From NCBI RefSeq assembly GCF_014652575.1, contig NZ_BMZB01000004.1:248001-312000 (forward strand): a DNA stretch of 64,000 bases, in the 5' to 3' direction. Under the pieces are notes generated by a model. It ran no database searches. It saw only the letters and a list, made by a program, of their open reading frames with translations, and was not told the origin of the DNA. A program made the translations under genes and the position numbers. This DNA is from Asticcacaulis endophyticus. GTDB lineage: Bacteria > Pseudomonadota > Alphaproteobacteria > Caulobacterales > Caulobacteraceae. Below, piece after piece: positions 46,342 to 55,508 of this stretch (position 1 is the first letter of the stretch; every line of letters starts with the position of its first letter).

Positions 46342-48564
46342 ATGAGTGATGTAGTGATTCCCGAAAACGCCGGTGGGCGAATACTTAACGAAGATCTGGG
46401 CGAAGCCCTGTCGCGCCGTTATCTGGCCTATGCCTTATCTACCATCATGCACCGGGCCTTACCGGACGTGCGCGATGGTCTGAAGCCTGTGCACCGGCGT
46501 GTGCTCTATGCCATGCACAACATGCGCCTGAACCCGCAATCGGCGGCGCGTAAGTGCGCCAAGGTGGTCGGGGAAGTCATGGGTAACTTCCACCCGCATG
46601 GCGATCAGTCGATCTATGACGCGCTGGTGCGGATGGCGCAGTGGTTTGCCCAGCGTTATCCGATGGTCGATGGTCAGGGTAATTTCGGCAATATCGACGG
46701 CGATTCAGCCGCCGCCATGCGTTACACTGAGTGCAAGATGACGGCGGCGGCCATGCTGTTGCTGGACGGCATTGATGAAAACGCCGTCGATTTTCGCCCG
46801 ACCTATGACAATCAGGACGAAGAACCGATTATCCTGCCGGCAGGGTTTCCGAACCTTCTGGCCAATGGCGCGACCGGTATCGCAGTGGGTATGGCGACCT
46901 CGATCCCGCCGCACAATGTGTCTGAACTGATTGACGCCTGTAAGTTGCTGATTGAGAGTCCTCATTCGGATACGGCGGCCCTGATGCAATTCGTGCAGGG
47001 CCCGGACTTCCCCACCGGCGGGATATGTGTTGAACGCCCGGAGACTATTCAGGAAGCTTATGAAACGGGACGTGGTTCCCTGCGGACGCGGGCACGCTAT
47101 GAGGTTGAGGATCTGGGGCGCGGCAACTGGCGTATCAAGGTCACTGAAATACCTTACATGGTGCAAAAGTCGCGCCTGATCGAACAATTGGCCGATCTGA
47201 TCGAAGCCAAGAAGGCACCGCTGTTGGGCGATGTCCGTGACGAATCAGACGAAGAAATTCGCCTGATTCTTGAGCCTAAGACGCGCAATATCGAACCCGA
47301 AGTCCTGATGGAAAGCCTGTTCAAGGTTTCCGATCTGGAAACGCGCTTTGCCATCAATATCAATGTGCTGGATGCATCCGGTGCGCCGCGGGTTATGGGA
47401 CTTAAGCCATGTTTGGTGGCTTTCCTTGATCACCGGCGGATAGTTTTGGTGCGCCAGTCAAACTGGCGTCTGGAGCGCATCGTAAAGCGCCTGCACGTCC
47501 TTGATGGTTTGATGATCGCTTTCCTCAATCTGGATGAGGTCATTCGTATAATCCGTGAGGATGAAAAGCCGCGTGATACTTTGATGGCGCGCTTTTCTCT
47601 GAGTGAACCCCAGGTCGATTACATCCTTGATACGCGTCTGCGTCAGTTGGCGCGGCTTGAGGAAATGGCGATCCAGAGCGAGCATGACAAATTGGCCAAA
47701 GAGCGCGATGGTCTGCTGGCTCTGCTGGGTTCCGAAAAGAAGCAGTGGAAGCGGATTGATGAGCAGTTAAGCGAAGTCCGCAAACAGCTTTTGTCGCCGC
47801 GCCGCACGACCTATGCTGAGGCGCCGCAGGGCATTGAAGTCGCCTCAATCGAATCTTACCTGCCAAAAGAGCCGATTACCGTCATCCTGTCAGAGCGCGG
47901 CTGGATTCGGGCGGCCAAGGGCCGTGTCGAAGATCCATCCGAACTGAAGTTCAAAGAAGGTGATCAGCACGCCTTCCTGATCCCGGCCTATACGACCGAT
48001 AAGCTGCTGATCATGACGTCAGACGGACGGTTCCTCACCCTGGGCTGCGATAAGCTACCTTCTGCCCGTGGGCATGGTGAGCCACTTCGGTTAATGCTGG
48101 ATATCGAAGAGTCGGCCAAGATCATGACCATCTTCACCTTCACTCCGGGCCAAAAGCGTCTGATGGTGTCAAAGAATGGCTATGGCTTTGTCATGAATGA
48201 AGAAGATGCTCTGGCCAACAAAAAGGCCGGTAAGCAAGTGCTGAACGTCGATGGGACTGAAGCGTTTGCGACCCTGCCTGTGACGGGTGACCAGATCATG
48301 ATCCTGGGTGAAAATAATAAGCTCCTGATTTATCCTGTGTCAGAACTGCCCGAAATGGCGCGTGGCAAGGGCGTCAAACTTCAGGGGTATAAGGACGGTG
48401 GCGTCAGGGACATTACGCTTTTCGATTCCGCAAGCCCGGTCGTGTGGTATGACGGTTCCGGTAAGGCGCGTGATTTCAAGGACTTTAAGGACTATGTCGG
48501 TAGGCGGGCATCGGTCGGACGCATTGCGCCGCGTGGCCTGAGAAAGCTGCGACCAAACGGATAG
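46342..48564 (+). CDS. parC: DNA topoisomerase IV subunit A
   Basis: Breakage-reunion subunit of the decatenase that separates daughter chromosomes. 740 residues; the active-site tyrosine is Y128 in AMRYTE, and the quinolone-resistance region reads GNFHPHGDQSIYDALV (about 79-94), with a serine-to-glutamine difference at the classic hot spot (HPHGDQS instead of HPHGDSA). The C-terminal part has blades typical of ParC, not the GyrA box QRRGGKG. The start could be GTG 46336 or ATG 46342; the latter is used. parE is not nearby. Confidence 0.95.
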   Translation: MSDVVIPENAGGRILNEDLGEALSRRYLAYALSTIMHRALPDVRDGLKPVHRRVLYAMHNMRLNPQSAARKCAKVVGEVMGNFHPHGDQSIYDALVRMAQWFAQRYPMVDGQGNFGNIDGDSAAAMRYTECKMTAAAMLLLDGIDENAVDFRPTYDNQDEEPIILPAGFPNLLANGATGIAVGMATSIPPHNVSELIDACKLLIESPHSDTAALMQFVQGPDFPTGGICVERPETIQEAYETGRGSLRTRARYEVEDLGRGNWRIKVTEIPYMVQKSRLIEQLADLIEAKKAPLLGDVRDESDEEIRLILEPKTRNIEPEVLMESLFKVSDLETRFAININVLDASGAPRVMGLKPCLVAFLDHRRIVLVRQSNWRLERIVKRLHVLDGLMIAFLNLDEVIRIIREDEKPRDTLMARFSLSEPQVDYILDTRLRQLARLEEMAIQSEHDKLAKERDGLLALLGSEKKQWKRIDEQLSEVRKQLLSPRRTTYAEAPQGIEVASIESYLPKEPITVILSERGWIRAAKGRVEDPSELKFKEGDQHAFLIPAYTTDKLLIMTSDGRFLTLGCDKLPSARGHGEPLRLMLDIEESAKIMTIFTFTPGQKRLMVSKNGYGFVMNEEDALANKKAGKQVLNVDGTEAFATLPVTGDQIMILGENNKLLIYPVSELPEMARGKGVKLQGYKDGGVRDITLFDSASPVVWYDGSGKARDFKDFKDYVGRRASVGRIAPRGLRKLRPNG

Positions 48565-48616
48565 GGTGTGGCTTAAATCACTCTTAATGAGTCCCTTCCA
48601 AACGATAAGGTAATTT

Positions 48617-48663
48617 CATATTGATGGCGCTGCGCTTTTATGTTGCAGTGCATCATCAATATG
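48617..48663 (+). promoter_or_regulatory. Long hairpin just upstream of exoD
   Basis: CATATTGATG (48617-48626) pairs perfectly with CATCAATATG (48654-48663). Inside it GCGCTGC (48627-48633) pairs with GCAGTGC (48645-48651), one G-T, two unpaired bases on one side. The loop is 11 bases. The hairpin ends at the GGGG ribosome site, nine bases before the exoD ATG at 48673. There is no T run, so it may control translation of exoD or protect the parC 3' end, and is less likely a simple terminator. Confidence 0.65.
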
Positions 48664-48672
48664 GGGTGCTTT

Positions 48673-49314
48673 ATGCGCGACTTAGCCGGTATTAACGACA
48701 CGTCTGAAAAAATCAGCGATATGCTGACGCACACGATTACTCTGATCGACGGTAAGTCGGTCACCCTGCGCGATCTTATCGGGCGCATCGGGGAGCAGGG
48801 GTTCCTGCTGTTGTGTGCGCTTCTGACCCTGCCGTTTCTGCTGCCGGTATCCATTCCCGGCGTCAGTACCGTGTTTGGGGTGGCCATATTGCTAATCAGT
48901 CTGGCGATTACGCTCAATCGTTTGCCTTGGCTACCCAGCCAGATTCTTGACCGCGAACTTGAGGCGGACAAGCTGATTCCGGTTCTGGAAAGAGGCGTGA
49001 AGATTGTCTCCCGCATTGATCCCTATGTGCAGCCGCGCCTTCTGATGTTTTCCACGGGCACTGTCATCAACAGGTTCAACGGGGCCGTGCTGATGTTTTC
49101 GGCACTGCTGCTGATGCTGCCTTTGGGCTTCATTCCCTTCTCCAATACCCTGCCCGGCGTCGCCATTTTATTGATGTCGATAGGCATGGTTCAGCGTGAT
49201 GGCGCTTTGGTGGTTGCGGGCTACAGCTTTGTGATAGCTACTTTGGTTTACTTTGGCGTTCTGGCCTATGCCGCGCTGAGTGCTGGACAAGGTTTGTCAT
49301 CGCTAATTTCGTAA
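48673..49314 (+). CDS. exoD: ExoD-family membrane protein
   Basis: 213 residues with four or five hydrophobic helices and the ExoD opening (TLRDLIGRIGEQGFLLLCALLTLPFLLPVSIPGVST, about 34-69). ExoD was described in Sinorhizobium as affecting exopolysaccharide production; the molecular function is not known. In-frame ATGs at 48640 and 48661 lie inside the hairpin, so 48673 is preferred. Followed 41 bases later by an MFS permease gene. Confidence 0.85.
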   Translation: MRDLAGINDTSEKISDMLTHTITLIDGKSVTLRDLIGRIGEQGFLLLCALLTLPFLLPVSIPGVSTVFGVAILLISLAITLNRLPWLPSQILDRELEADKLIPVLERGVKIVSRIDPYVQPRLLMFSTGTVINRFNGAVLMFSALLLMLPLGFIPFSNTLPGVAILLMSIGMVQRDGALVVAGYSFVIATLVYFGVLAYAALSAGQGLSSLIS

Positions 49315-49355
49315 GGGGCATTTACAGGCTCTGATCATTTGCCTATGTCCACGCG

Positions 49356-50570
49356 ATGCGTGTGCCGCTCCCCTTTTCCGATCCTGACGGCCTTAGTCGA
49401 CTGATCACTGTATCGGGCGTTGGCCTTTGCCAGCTCATAGCTTTTGGAACCTCGCTTTATTTATTGACGACGCTGGCTGTCCCGATTGCCGCAGATACGG
49501 GCTGGCCGCTGGCATGGGTTGTTGGTGGGTACTCAATCGGCGTTTTGACTTCTGCGGCGATCTCACCTTTGGCGGGGCGATACATCAGTGCCGGGTACGG
49601 CCATTTTGTTCTTGCCGCAAGTGCGGTGTTGTTTGCGGCTGGATTGGTCGGCGTGTCACAATCCGGTAGCCTGCTTGTTTATTGCGTAGCCTGGATCGTT
49701 GTGGGCGCGGCCATGGGGTGCGGTTTGTATGATGCCGCCTTTGGGACGGTAGGTCGCATTTTCGGGCAATCGGCACGGTCTTTGATAATACAGATCGCTC
49801 TGTGGGGAGGCTTTGCGTCGACGGTTTTCTGGCCGATGAGCGAGTATTTACAGACCGCCTATGGATGGCGAATAACCTGCCTAGTATTTGCCGGGATACA
49901 TCTGGTCATATGTCTGCCGATATATGTGTGGTTGGTGCCAAGGCCTACGGATGCAACGGCACCTAAGCAGATAAAAGACCTCAGCAAGATCAGGCCTGAG
50001 CCAGATGAACAGGTCATATATTGGACGCTGGGTTTAGTGATTACCTGTGAAATGGCGATTGTCGCGATGATGTCGGTGCATATGCATACCATTTTGCAAA
50101 GCCGTGGTTTGTCTGCGACCGCTGCGGTAGCGCTGAGTGCGTTAATTGGACCATCGCAGGTGGCGTCACGCCTGATGGAGTTAACTATCGGTAAGAAATG
50201 GCCGCCTTATGTCTCTATGGCGCTTGGGGTTGCCGGTGTGGCGGCAGCCCTTGGGCTGATTATCTTTGGCACCGATTTGAATACGCCGGCGCTGATTATT
50301 TATGGGGCGGGGCTTGGCGTAGTTTCAATTACGACAGGCACCGTGCCTTTGGCGGTTTTTGGGCCGATGCGCTATCCGCTGCTTATGGGACGCCTGCGCC
50401 GGATCAGTCTGGTCATGCAGGCGATTGCCCCGGCCATAGGTGCCTGGCTCCTGACACAAGCGGGCATGAATGCTCTGTTGAGCTTTATTGGAGCGCTCTC
50501 AGTCTTATGCTTGCTTGTGGCCGTTTATCTGGCGCGCAAATGTCATAGCCATATAAAGCTTAAGGCTTGA
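49356..50570 (+). CDS. MFS-family permease
   Basis: 404 residues with 12 predicted transmembrane helices and a central cytosolic loop (about 198-225). The motif following helix 2 reads PLAGRYISAGYGH (about 71-83), a version of the MFS signature G-x3-D-R-x-G-R without the aspartate. No substrate can be assigned. The first half is more AT-rich than nearby genes. Its last 11 bases overlap the end of the convergent bpt gene. Confidence 0.85.
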   Translation: MRVPLPFSDPDGLSRLITVSGVGLCQLIAFGTSLYLLTTLAVPIAADTGWPLAWVVGGYSIGVLTSAAISPLAGRYISAGYGHFVLAASAVLFAAGLVGVSQSGSLLVYCVAWIVVGAAMGCGLYDAAFGTVGRIFGQSARSLIIQIALWGGFASTVFWPMSEYLQTAYGWRITCLVFAGIHLVICLPIYVWLVPRPTDATAPKQIKDLSKIRPEPDEQVIYWTLGLVITCEMAIVAMMSVHMHTILQSRGLSATAAVALSALIGPSQVASRLMELTIGKKWPPYVSMALGVAGVAAALGLIIFGTDLNTPALIIYGAGLGVVSITTGTVPLAVFGPMRYPLLMGRLRRISLVMQAIAPAIGAWLLTQAGMNALLSFIGALSVLCLLVAVYLARKCHSHIKLKA

Positions 50571-51279
50571 TGCGCTGCCAGCCGCCGTCGGTTAAGCCTT
50601 CGAGGGGGCGATAGCGGGACTTGTAGTCCATCTTGGGGCTCCCCTTCACCCAATAGCCCAGATAGACATAAGGGTAGCCGACTTTTTGAGCCTGAGCGAT
50701 GTGGTCAAGAATAACGTATCGGCCCAGCGATCGGCTCATCAGATCCGGATCATAAAAGCTGTAGACCAGTGACAATCCGTCGTTGAGCGCATCGACCAGA
50801 ACGCAACCAATTAAACGCCCGTCCAGCCGATATTCAATGATATGTGTGCGCACCAGCGTGTCTTCGATCATGGCCACAAGGTCAGGCCAGGTCATGTCCA
50901 TCATGCCGCCATCAGGGTGACGTGACCGAAGATAGCGTTGCAGTAGTTCGTATTGTTCCCGGCTGGCTTCGGCTTCGACAAACGATTTCGTAAGGTCGAT
51001 ATTACGCTTAAGTATCCGCCGATCACTTTTGGACAGGACGTATTCATTGACCGGGATGCGCACCGACTGGCAGGCATTACAGTTATGGCAGGCGGGACGG
51101 TAGGCGATGTTCTGAGAGCGCCGGAAGCCTATGGCCGAGAGTTGATCGTTGACGCTAATGGCCTCCAGCGGCGGCAGGTGTACGAACACCTTACGCTCTT
51201 CCAGATTGGGCAAGTAGGGGCAGGGACCGGGGATGGTCAGATAGTACCTTAGTTTTCGTCCCGGAAAATGCTCGCTCAT
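50560..51279 (-). CDS. bpt: Leucyl/arginyl-tRNA-protein transferase (Bpt/Ate type)
   Basis: N-end-rule enzyme that adds an amino acid from aminoacyl-tRNA to N-terminal acidic residues, marking proteins for ClpAP. 239 residues; the cysteine-rich N-terminus PGPCPYLPNLEERKVF and ACHNCNACQSVRIPV (about 63-77) are the ATE N-domain, and the ATE C-domain ends GYWVKGSPKMDYKSRYRPLE. In proteobacteria this fold transfers leucine (Bpt). Single gene between a convergent MFS permease and motB. Confidence 0.93.
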   Translation of the reverse strand: MSEHFPGRKLRYYLTIPGPCPYLPNLEERKVFVHLPPLEAISVNDQLSAIGFRRSQNIAYRPACHNCNACQSVRIPVNEYVLSKSDRRILKRNIDLTKSFVEAEASREQYELLQRYLRSRHPDGGMMDMTWPDLVAMIEDTLVRTHIIEYRLDGRLIGCVLVDALNDGLSLVYSFYDPDLMSRSLGRYVILDHIAQAQKVGYPYVYLGYWVKGSPKMDYKSRYRPLEGLTDGGWQRIKP

Positions 51280-51339
51280 AGCGCGTTACTGACGGCCTGA
51301 TTTAAAATAGCTGGAGCCTTATCAGACCCCAAAAATGCC

Positions 51340-52239
51340 TTAAAGTGAAGGGCTATCTGGTAAAACAGGGGCTTCACGCAGTAAAATTATAGCGATGCGA
51401 CGATTTCCGGCAAGGGTGGGATCATCCGGATACAGTGGCTCCTTAGCGGCCTTGCCGGAGACCTGAGCGATTCGATCCTGATCAACGCCTGCGCCTTGTA
51501 AAATCGATCGTGATGCATCTGCCCGTTGCGCCGACAGCGCCCAATCCTTTTCGGCACCGCCCGCAGCGCTGGCTGACGTATGGCCGGTGATTGAAATACG
51601 GTTCGGTAATTGATTGATAATCTTGGCGATAGCCCTAAGCAGCGTACGCGCCCGCTCATTCGGACGGGCAGAACCGGCATCAAACATCGAGCGGCCTTCC
51701 TGATCGATCAACTGAACGCGCAGGCCTTCCGGGGTCTGGTCGATCAGAATGTTTTTAGATAATTCCGCCAGTTCGGGCATGTCCTGTAAGGCCTGACGCA
51801 AGGATTCGGCCGCACTTCGGAACGATTCTTCTTCGCGCTTCAGAAGTTCCTCGCGCAGTTCGTCCTCGCTGGATTTCGACAAGTCGCCGGAGGTGGTCGA
51901 CTGGCCATCACGGTCCTGCATATTGGGCGCTTCGGGGGCCAGTTGCTCAATAAATGCCATGGCGCCGGCACTTTGCGCACCTTCATCGCCGACGGCCGTT
52001 CCACCCAGAATCCCGCCGGAGCCACTGGACGACGAAGACACGCTGGCGGGCGCGAAATAGTCGGCAACGCCGCGTTTCTGTTCCGGACTGGTGGTATTGA
52101 TCAGCCACATCAATAGAAAGAAGGCCATCATGGCGGTCACGAAGTCCGCATAGGCGACTTTCCACGCGCCACCGTGGTGGCCGCCACCGACCACTTTTTT
52201 GACTTTTTTGATAACGACGGGGGCGTCGCGGCTGGCCAT
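51340..52239 (-). CDS. motB: Flagellar motor stator protein MotB
   Basis: Stator subunit that anchors the MotA/MotB proton channel to peptidoglycan. 299 residues: a basic N-terminus (VVIKKVKKVVGGGHHGG), a single membrane helix with the proton-carrying aspartate in YADFVTAMMAFFLLMWL (about residue 32), a Ser/Gly-rich linker (about 62-85), and a C-terminal OmpA-like domain with ISITGHTSA and NRRIAIILL. The frame is open to 52434, but AAGGA before 52239 and homology set the start. motA is not adjacent. Confidence 0.95.
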   Translation of the reverse strand: MASRDAPVVIKKVKKVVGGGHHGGAWKVAYADFVTAMMAFFLLMWLINTTSPEQKRGVADYFAPASVSSSSSGSGGILGGTAVGDEGAQSAGAMAFIEQLAPEAPNMQDRDGQSTTSGDLSKSSEDELREELLKREEESFRSAAESLRQALQDMPELAELSKNILIDQTPEGLRVQLIDQEGRSMFDAGSARPNERARTLLRAIAKIINQLPNRISITGHTSASAAGGAEKDWALSAQRADASRSILQGAGVDQDRIAQVSGKAAKEPLYPDDPTLAGNRRIAIILLREAPVLPDSPSL

Positions 52240-52394
52240 GAAGAATCCTTGTAGGCAAAGGGTTTCATGATGTTTAACGCTTTTATAGTTAACAGGTGGT
52301 TGAAGGGCGAGGCCTTCAAGCTTTGGTTTGACCTTATGCCCTGTCTCAGTCCATAGAGGGTGTGTATGATTTAGACCGTGAACCGGAGATTCCC

Positions 52395-52868
52395 GTGACT
52401 CAAAAACCGCCGTTGCGCCATGTGCTTGGTGCATTTGCCACCGGGGTGTGCGTTATTACGGCTCAGGCTAATGGGCAAATTATTGGACTAACGGCCAATT
52501 CGTTTACGTCGGTATCCCTTGACCCGCCGCTGGTGCTTTGGTGTCTGGATAACCGCTGTGAGCGGTATGGTGTTTTCGCCGGAGCCGAGGCTTTTGACAT
52601 CAATATCCTCAGCAGTGAACAAAGTCCTTTGTCTGACCGGTTTGCGCGCGGTGATGCGGTGATCGGGGATCATGAGGGCTTGTTGACGCTTGATCATCCT
52701 TTGCGACTTAAGAAGGTCATCGGCTGGCTATCGTGCGTTACGCATGACACACGGGTCGTTGGTGATCACCTCCTTATTGTGGGCAGGGTCGAGGCCTACG
52801 ATTACGGGGCGGGCGAGGGGTTGACGTTTTTTCGTGGCCGTTACGGCCAAACCCATATGTTCGGTTAA
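52395..52868 (+). CDS. Flavin reductase-like domain protein
   Basis: 157 residues of the FMN-binding split-barrel flavin reductase family. Features are ATGVCVITAQ (about 14-23), GLTANSFTSVSLDPPLVLWCL (about 32-52) and the closing HDTRVVGDHLLIVGRVE. Such enzymes reduce FMN or FAD with NAD(P)H for partner monooxygenases; no partner is nearby. Start is GTG at 52395 with GGAG (52385-52388); the longer frame from 52362 lacks spacing from its ribosome site. Followed nine bases later by a dehydrogenase gene. Confidence 0.85.
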   Translation: MTQKPPLRHVLGAFATGVCVITAQANGQIIGLTANSFTSVSLDPPLVLWCLDNRCERYGVFAGAEAFDINILSSEQSPLSDRFARGDAVIGDHEGLLTLDHPLRLKKVIGWLSCVTHDTRVVGDHLLIVGRVEAYDYGAGEGLTFFRGRYGQTHMFG

Positions 52869-52877
52869 GGTAGAATT

Positions 52878-53747
52878 ATGAAAATAGTATTCGCAGGTCT
52901 GGGGGTAATGGGCGCGCCAATGGCCGGGCATTTGGTTAAGGCTGGGCTGTCGGTCACGGGCTATAACCGCAGCCATGATAAGGCGCAGGTTTGGGCTGAA
53001 ACGCACGGTGCGCCGGTCGAGGCGGACTTTGAGCGTGCAGTCAGCACTGCGGATATTCTGGTTTTGTGCGTAGGTAATGACACTGATGTGCGCGGACTGG
53101 TATCGCGCGCAATGAACGCCATGCGGTCAGGCAGCCTGATCATCGACCACACGACCACATCGGCTAAACTGGCGCGGGAACTTTTTGATGTATGTGCATC
53201 AAAAGGCATAGAATTTGTTGATGCGCCTGTGTCGGGTGGGCAAGCGGGGGCCGTCAATGGCCAGCTATCGATTATGGTGGGCGGGAGTGCTAACGCCGTA
53301 GAACGCGCGCAGACTATTTTAGCCCCCTATGCCAAAAGTGTCACCCATATTGGTGAAGCTGGTGCCGGACAACTGGCCAAGATGGCCAACCAAATCGCTA
53401 TTACCGGGGCGGTTCAAGGGGTGGCTGAGGCCCTGCATTTTACCAAATCGGCCGGTCTTGATCCGGCGTTGGTGTTTGACGCGATTTCCAAGGGGGCTGC
53501 CGGATCATGGCAGATGGAAAACCGCTGGGCGACCATGGCGGCGGATACATATGATTTCGGGTTTGCCGTTGATTGGATGCGCAAAGATTTGGGTATCGCG
53601 CTGGATGAAGCGCGCTCGAACGGGGCGCATCTGTCGGTCGCGGCTCTGGTCGATCAGTTCTATTCGGAAGTGCAAACTATGGGCGGCAAGCGCTGGGATA
53701 CCTCATCGCTTCATGCGCGGTTAGAAGATCGTCGCAAAAAGCTTTGA
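52878..53747 (+). CDS. 3-hydroxyisobutyrate dehydrogenase-family NAD(P)-dependent oxidoreductase
   Basis: 289 residues of the beta-hydroxyacid dehydrogenase family. N-terminal Rossmann fold FAGLGVMGAPMAGHLVKAG (about 5-23), the substrate motif DAPVSGGQAGAVNG (about 115-128) and the catalytic lysine in GAGQLAKMANQ (about 171). Likely substrates are small hydroxy acids such as tartronate semialdehyde, succinic semialdehyde or 3-hydroxyisobutyrate; the exact one is undecided. Probably cotranscribed with the flavin reductase. Confidence 0.9.
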   Translation: MKIVFAGLGVMGAPMAGHLVKAGLSVTGYNRSHDKAQVWAETHGAPVEADFERAVSTADILVLCVGNDTDVRGLVSRAMNAMRSGSLIIDHTTTSAKLARELFDVCASKGIEFVDAPVSGGQAGAVNGQLSIMVGGSANAVERAQTILAPYAKSVTHIGEAGAGQLAKMANQIAITGAVQGVAEALHFTKSAGLDPALVFDAISKGAAGSWQMENRWATMAADTYDFGFAVDWMRKDLGIALDEARSNGAHLSVAALVDQFYSEVQTMGGKRWDTSSLHARLEDRRKKL

Positions 53748-53773
53748 TTTCCGGGGTTTGGGGCCCTGGAAAT
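53747..53773. terminator. Candidate hairpin between the dehydrogenase gene and hemB
   Basis: ATTTCC plus GGG (53747-53755) faces CCC and GGAAAT (53764-53773), with one unpaired G on the left and one unpaired T on the right. It lies between two convergent genes but has no clear T run on either side, so a terminator role is uncertain. Confidence 0.3.
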
Positions 53774-53792
53774 GTATTGCGTCCCCAAGTCT

Positions 53793-54794
53793 TCACTTAT
53801 TAAGTTTCTCAGCCACTTCTTTAGCAAAGTAAGTCAAAATGCCCGATGCGCCCGCCCGCTTAAAGGCCGTAAGGCTTTCCAGCACGGCGCGGTCGTGATC
53901 GAGTAAGCCCTGATCGGATGCGGCCTTGATCATCGCATATTCGCCGGACACCTGATAGGCGAAGGTCGGCACCTTAAATGTATCGGCCACGCGCCAGACG
54001 ATATCGAGATAAGGCAGGCCCGGTTTGACCATAACCATGTCAGCGCCTTCCTGAATATCAAGGGCGACTTCGCGCAGGGCTTCGTCGGTATTTGCCGAAT
54101 TCATCTGATAGGTTTTCTTATCGCCTTTCAAAGCCTTAACGCCGATGGCATCGCGATAAGGGCCGTAAAAGGCTGAGGCATATTTGGCGGCATAGGACAT
54201 GATCAGCGCGTCCTTATGCCCGCGCGCCTCCAGAGCCTGACGGATCGCGCCGATACGGCCATCCATCATATCCGAGGGCGCAACAATATCGGCGCCTGCT
54301 TCATATTGGATGACGGCCTGTTCAATGAGGGCGTCAATGGTCGCATCATTGTCGATCCTATCGTTGATCAGAAGCCCGTCGTGACCATGATCGGTATAGG
54401 GATCAAGCGCGACATCGACGATCAGACCGATATCCGGTACTGCGGACTTAATGGCGCGGCAGGCCAGTGGAATTATGCCTTGGGGGTCAAGTGCGGCCCG
54501 TCCATCGCTGAAGCGCTTACGTTCATCAATGTGAGGAAATAGCGCCAGTGCCTTTATGCCAAGATCGCGGGCGGCTTTGGCCTCACGTACGGCCTCATCA
54601 ATGCTGAGGCGATCAATGCCCTTAAGTGATCCGATCGGATCGCGGGCAATGTCGCGGTCGTGGACGAATATGGGCCAGATAAGATCAGAGGCTAAGAGCG
54701 TGTGTTCCTGAACCAGGTCCCTGATCCAGCCATTTTGACGCAGGCGACGGGGGCGTACAAACGGGTAGGCTCCCGTAACAGGAACGAAGGTCAT
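53793..54794 (-). CDS. hemB: Delta-aminolevulinic acid dehydratase (porphobilinogen synthase)
   Basis: Condenses two 5-aminolevulinate molecules to porphobilinogen, second step after HemA. 333 residues with Schiff-base lysines K204 (MSYAAKYAS) and K257 (MVKPGLPYLD). The metal-site segment at 129-140 reads ALDPYTDHGHDG: the zinc cysteines of the yeast and E. coli type are replaced by Asp, as in the Mg-dependent plant and Bradyrhizobium/Pseudomonas class. hemA lies 1.5 kb away on the other strand. Confidence 0.97.
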   Translation of the reverse strand: MTFVPVTGAYPFVRPRRLRQNGWIRDLVQEHTLLASDLIWPIFVHDRDIARDPIGSLKGIDRLSIDEAVREAKAARDLGIKALALFPHIDERKRFSDGRAALDPQGIIPLACRAIKSAVPDIGLIVDVALDPYTDHGHDGLLINDRIDNDATIDALIEQAVIQYEAGADIVAPSDMMDGRIGAIRQALEARGHKDALIMSYAAKYASAFYGPYRDAIGVKALKGDKKTYQMNSANTDEALREVALDIQEGADMVMVKPGLPYLDIVWRVADTFKVPTFAYQVSGEYAMIKAASDQGLLDHDRAVLESLTAFKRAGASGILTYFAKEVAEKLNK

Positions 54795-54816
54795 TTAAAA
54801 ACTCAAAATTGGAAAA

Positions 54817-55422
54817 TCAGTTGCCGGTTTTGCAGTCGGCATAGGCCTGAAAAATGTCCTTGCCAATACATTTGTGCTTGATGAGGCGAAGAAAGCCGAC
54901 CGTCGAGGTGGTCAAAATCCACAGGGTCGCAATCAAGGTAAAAAAGGCAGAAACAATAAATCCGGAAGCGGCGGTAATAATGGAAACAACGGGAATTTTG
55001 GAGGTATCAAGGTCGTTGAGATTTATATCTAAGGTTCGCCAGTCCGTCACATCATATTGGGTCATGAAAATCTGGATGATGGTGTAGGTCAGAAACACCG
55101 TGCAAATCAGAGCGATGAAGGTGGCCATGGACCAGAGAACGAAGACGACCCAGAAGTTGCGAATTTGATAGGCGTAGTGGCTGGTAATATAATTCTTGAT
55201 CTGCGATTTTCGCATATAGGCTATAACGGCGGCGATCAACGCGGTGAGGCCAAGCGAAAACGGACTAACGAATAATAGCCCGTATACCAGAAATGCCAGA
55301 TTGCGTTCATCGGCCTCAGATGTCGCCTTTGGCGACGCGCTGATGCGGCCCCCCAACGTGGACTGAATACCGAGATGCGTCAAAATGCCGGAGGCTTCTG
55401 GACGATGGTGATCGGTTATCAT
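54817..55422 (-). CDS. Hypothetical membrane protein (DUF4870/Tic20-like topology)
   Basis: 201 residues. A 35-residue polar N-terminus is followed by four hydrophobic segments (about 42-68, 88-113, 145-172 and possibly one shorter). The pattern ERNLAFLVYGLLFVSPFSLGLTALIAAVIAYM, then a Tyr- and His-rich SHYAYQIRNFW, resembles DUF4870-type small membrane proteins, where an IVxHxxQ motif sits at this place. No function is known for the group. It stops 23 bases before the hemB start on the same strand, so the two may share a promoter. Confidence 0.65.
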   Translation of the reverse strand: MITDHHRPEASGILTHLGIQSTLGGRISASPKATSEADERNLAFLVYGLLFVSPFSLGLTALIAAVIAYMRKSQIKNYITSHYAYQIRNFWVVFVLWSMATFIALICTVFLTYTIIQIFMTQYDVTDWRTLDINLNDLDTSKIPVVSIITAASGFIVSAFFTLIATLWILTTSTVGFLRLIKHKCIGKDIFQAYADCKTGN

Positions 55423-55508
55423 TCTTGATTTCCTTCCACGACACGCAGGAATAAGCGGGCATCATGGCAAATAATTGATGAAAATGCAAACCGTGATGCA
55501 TCGCACCC

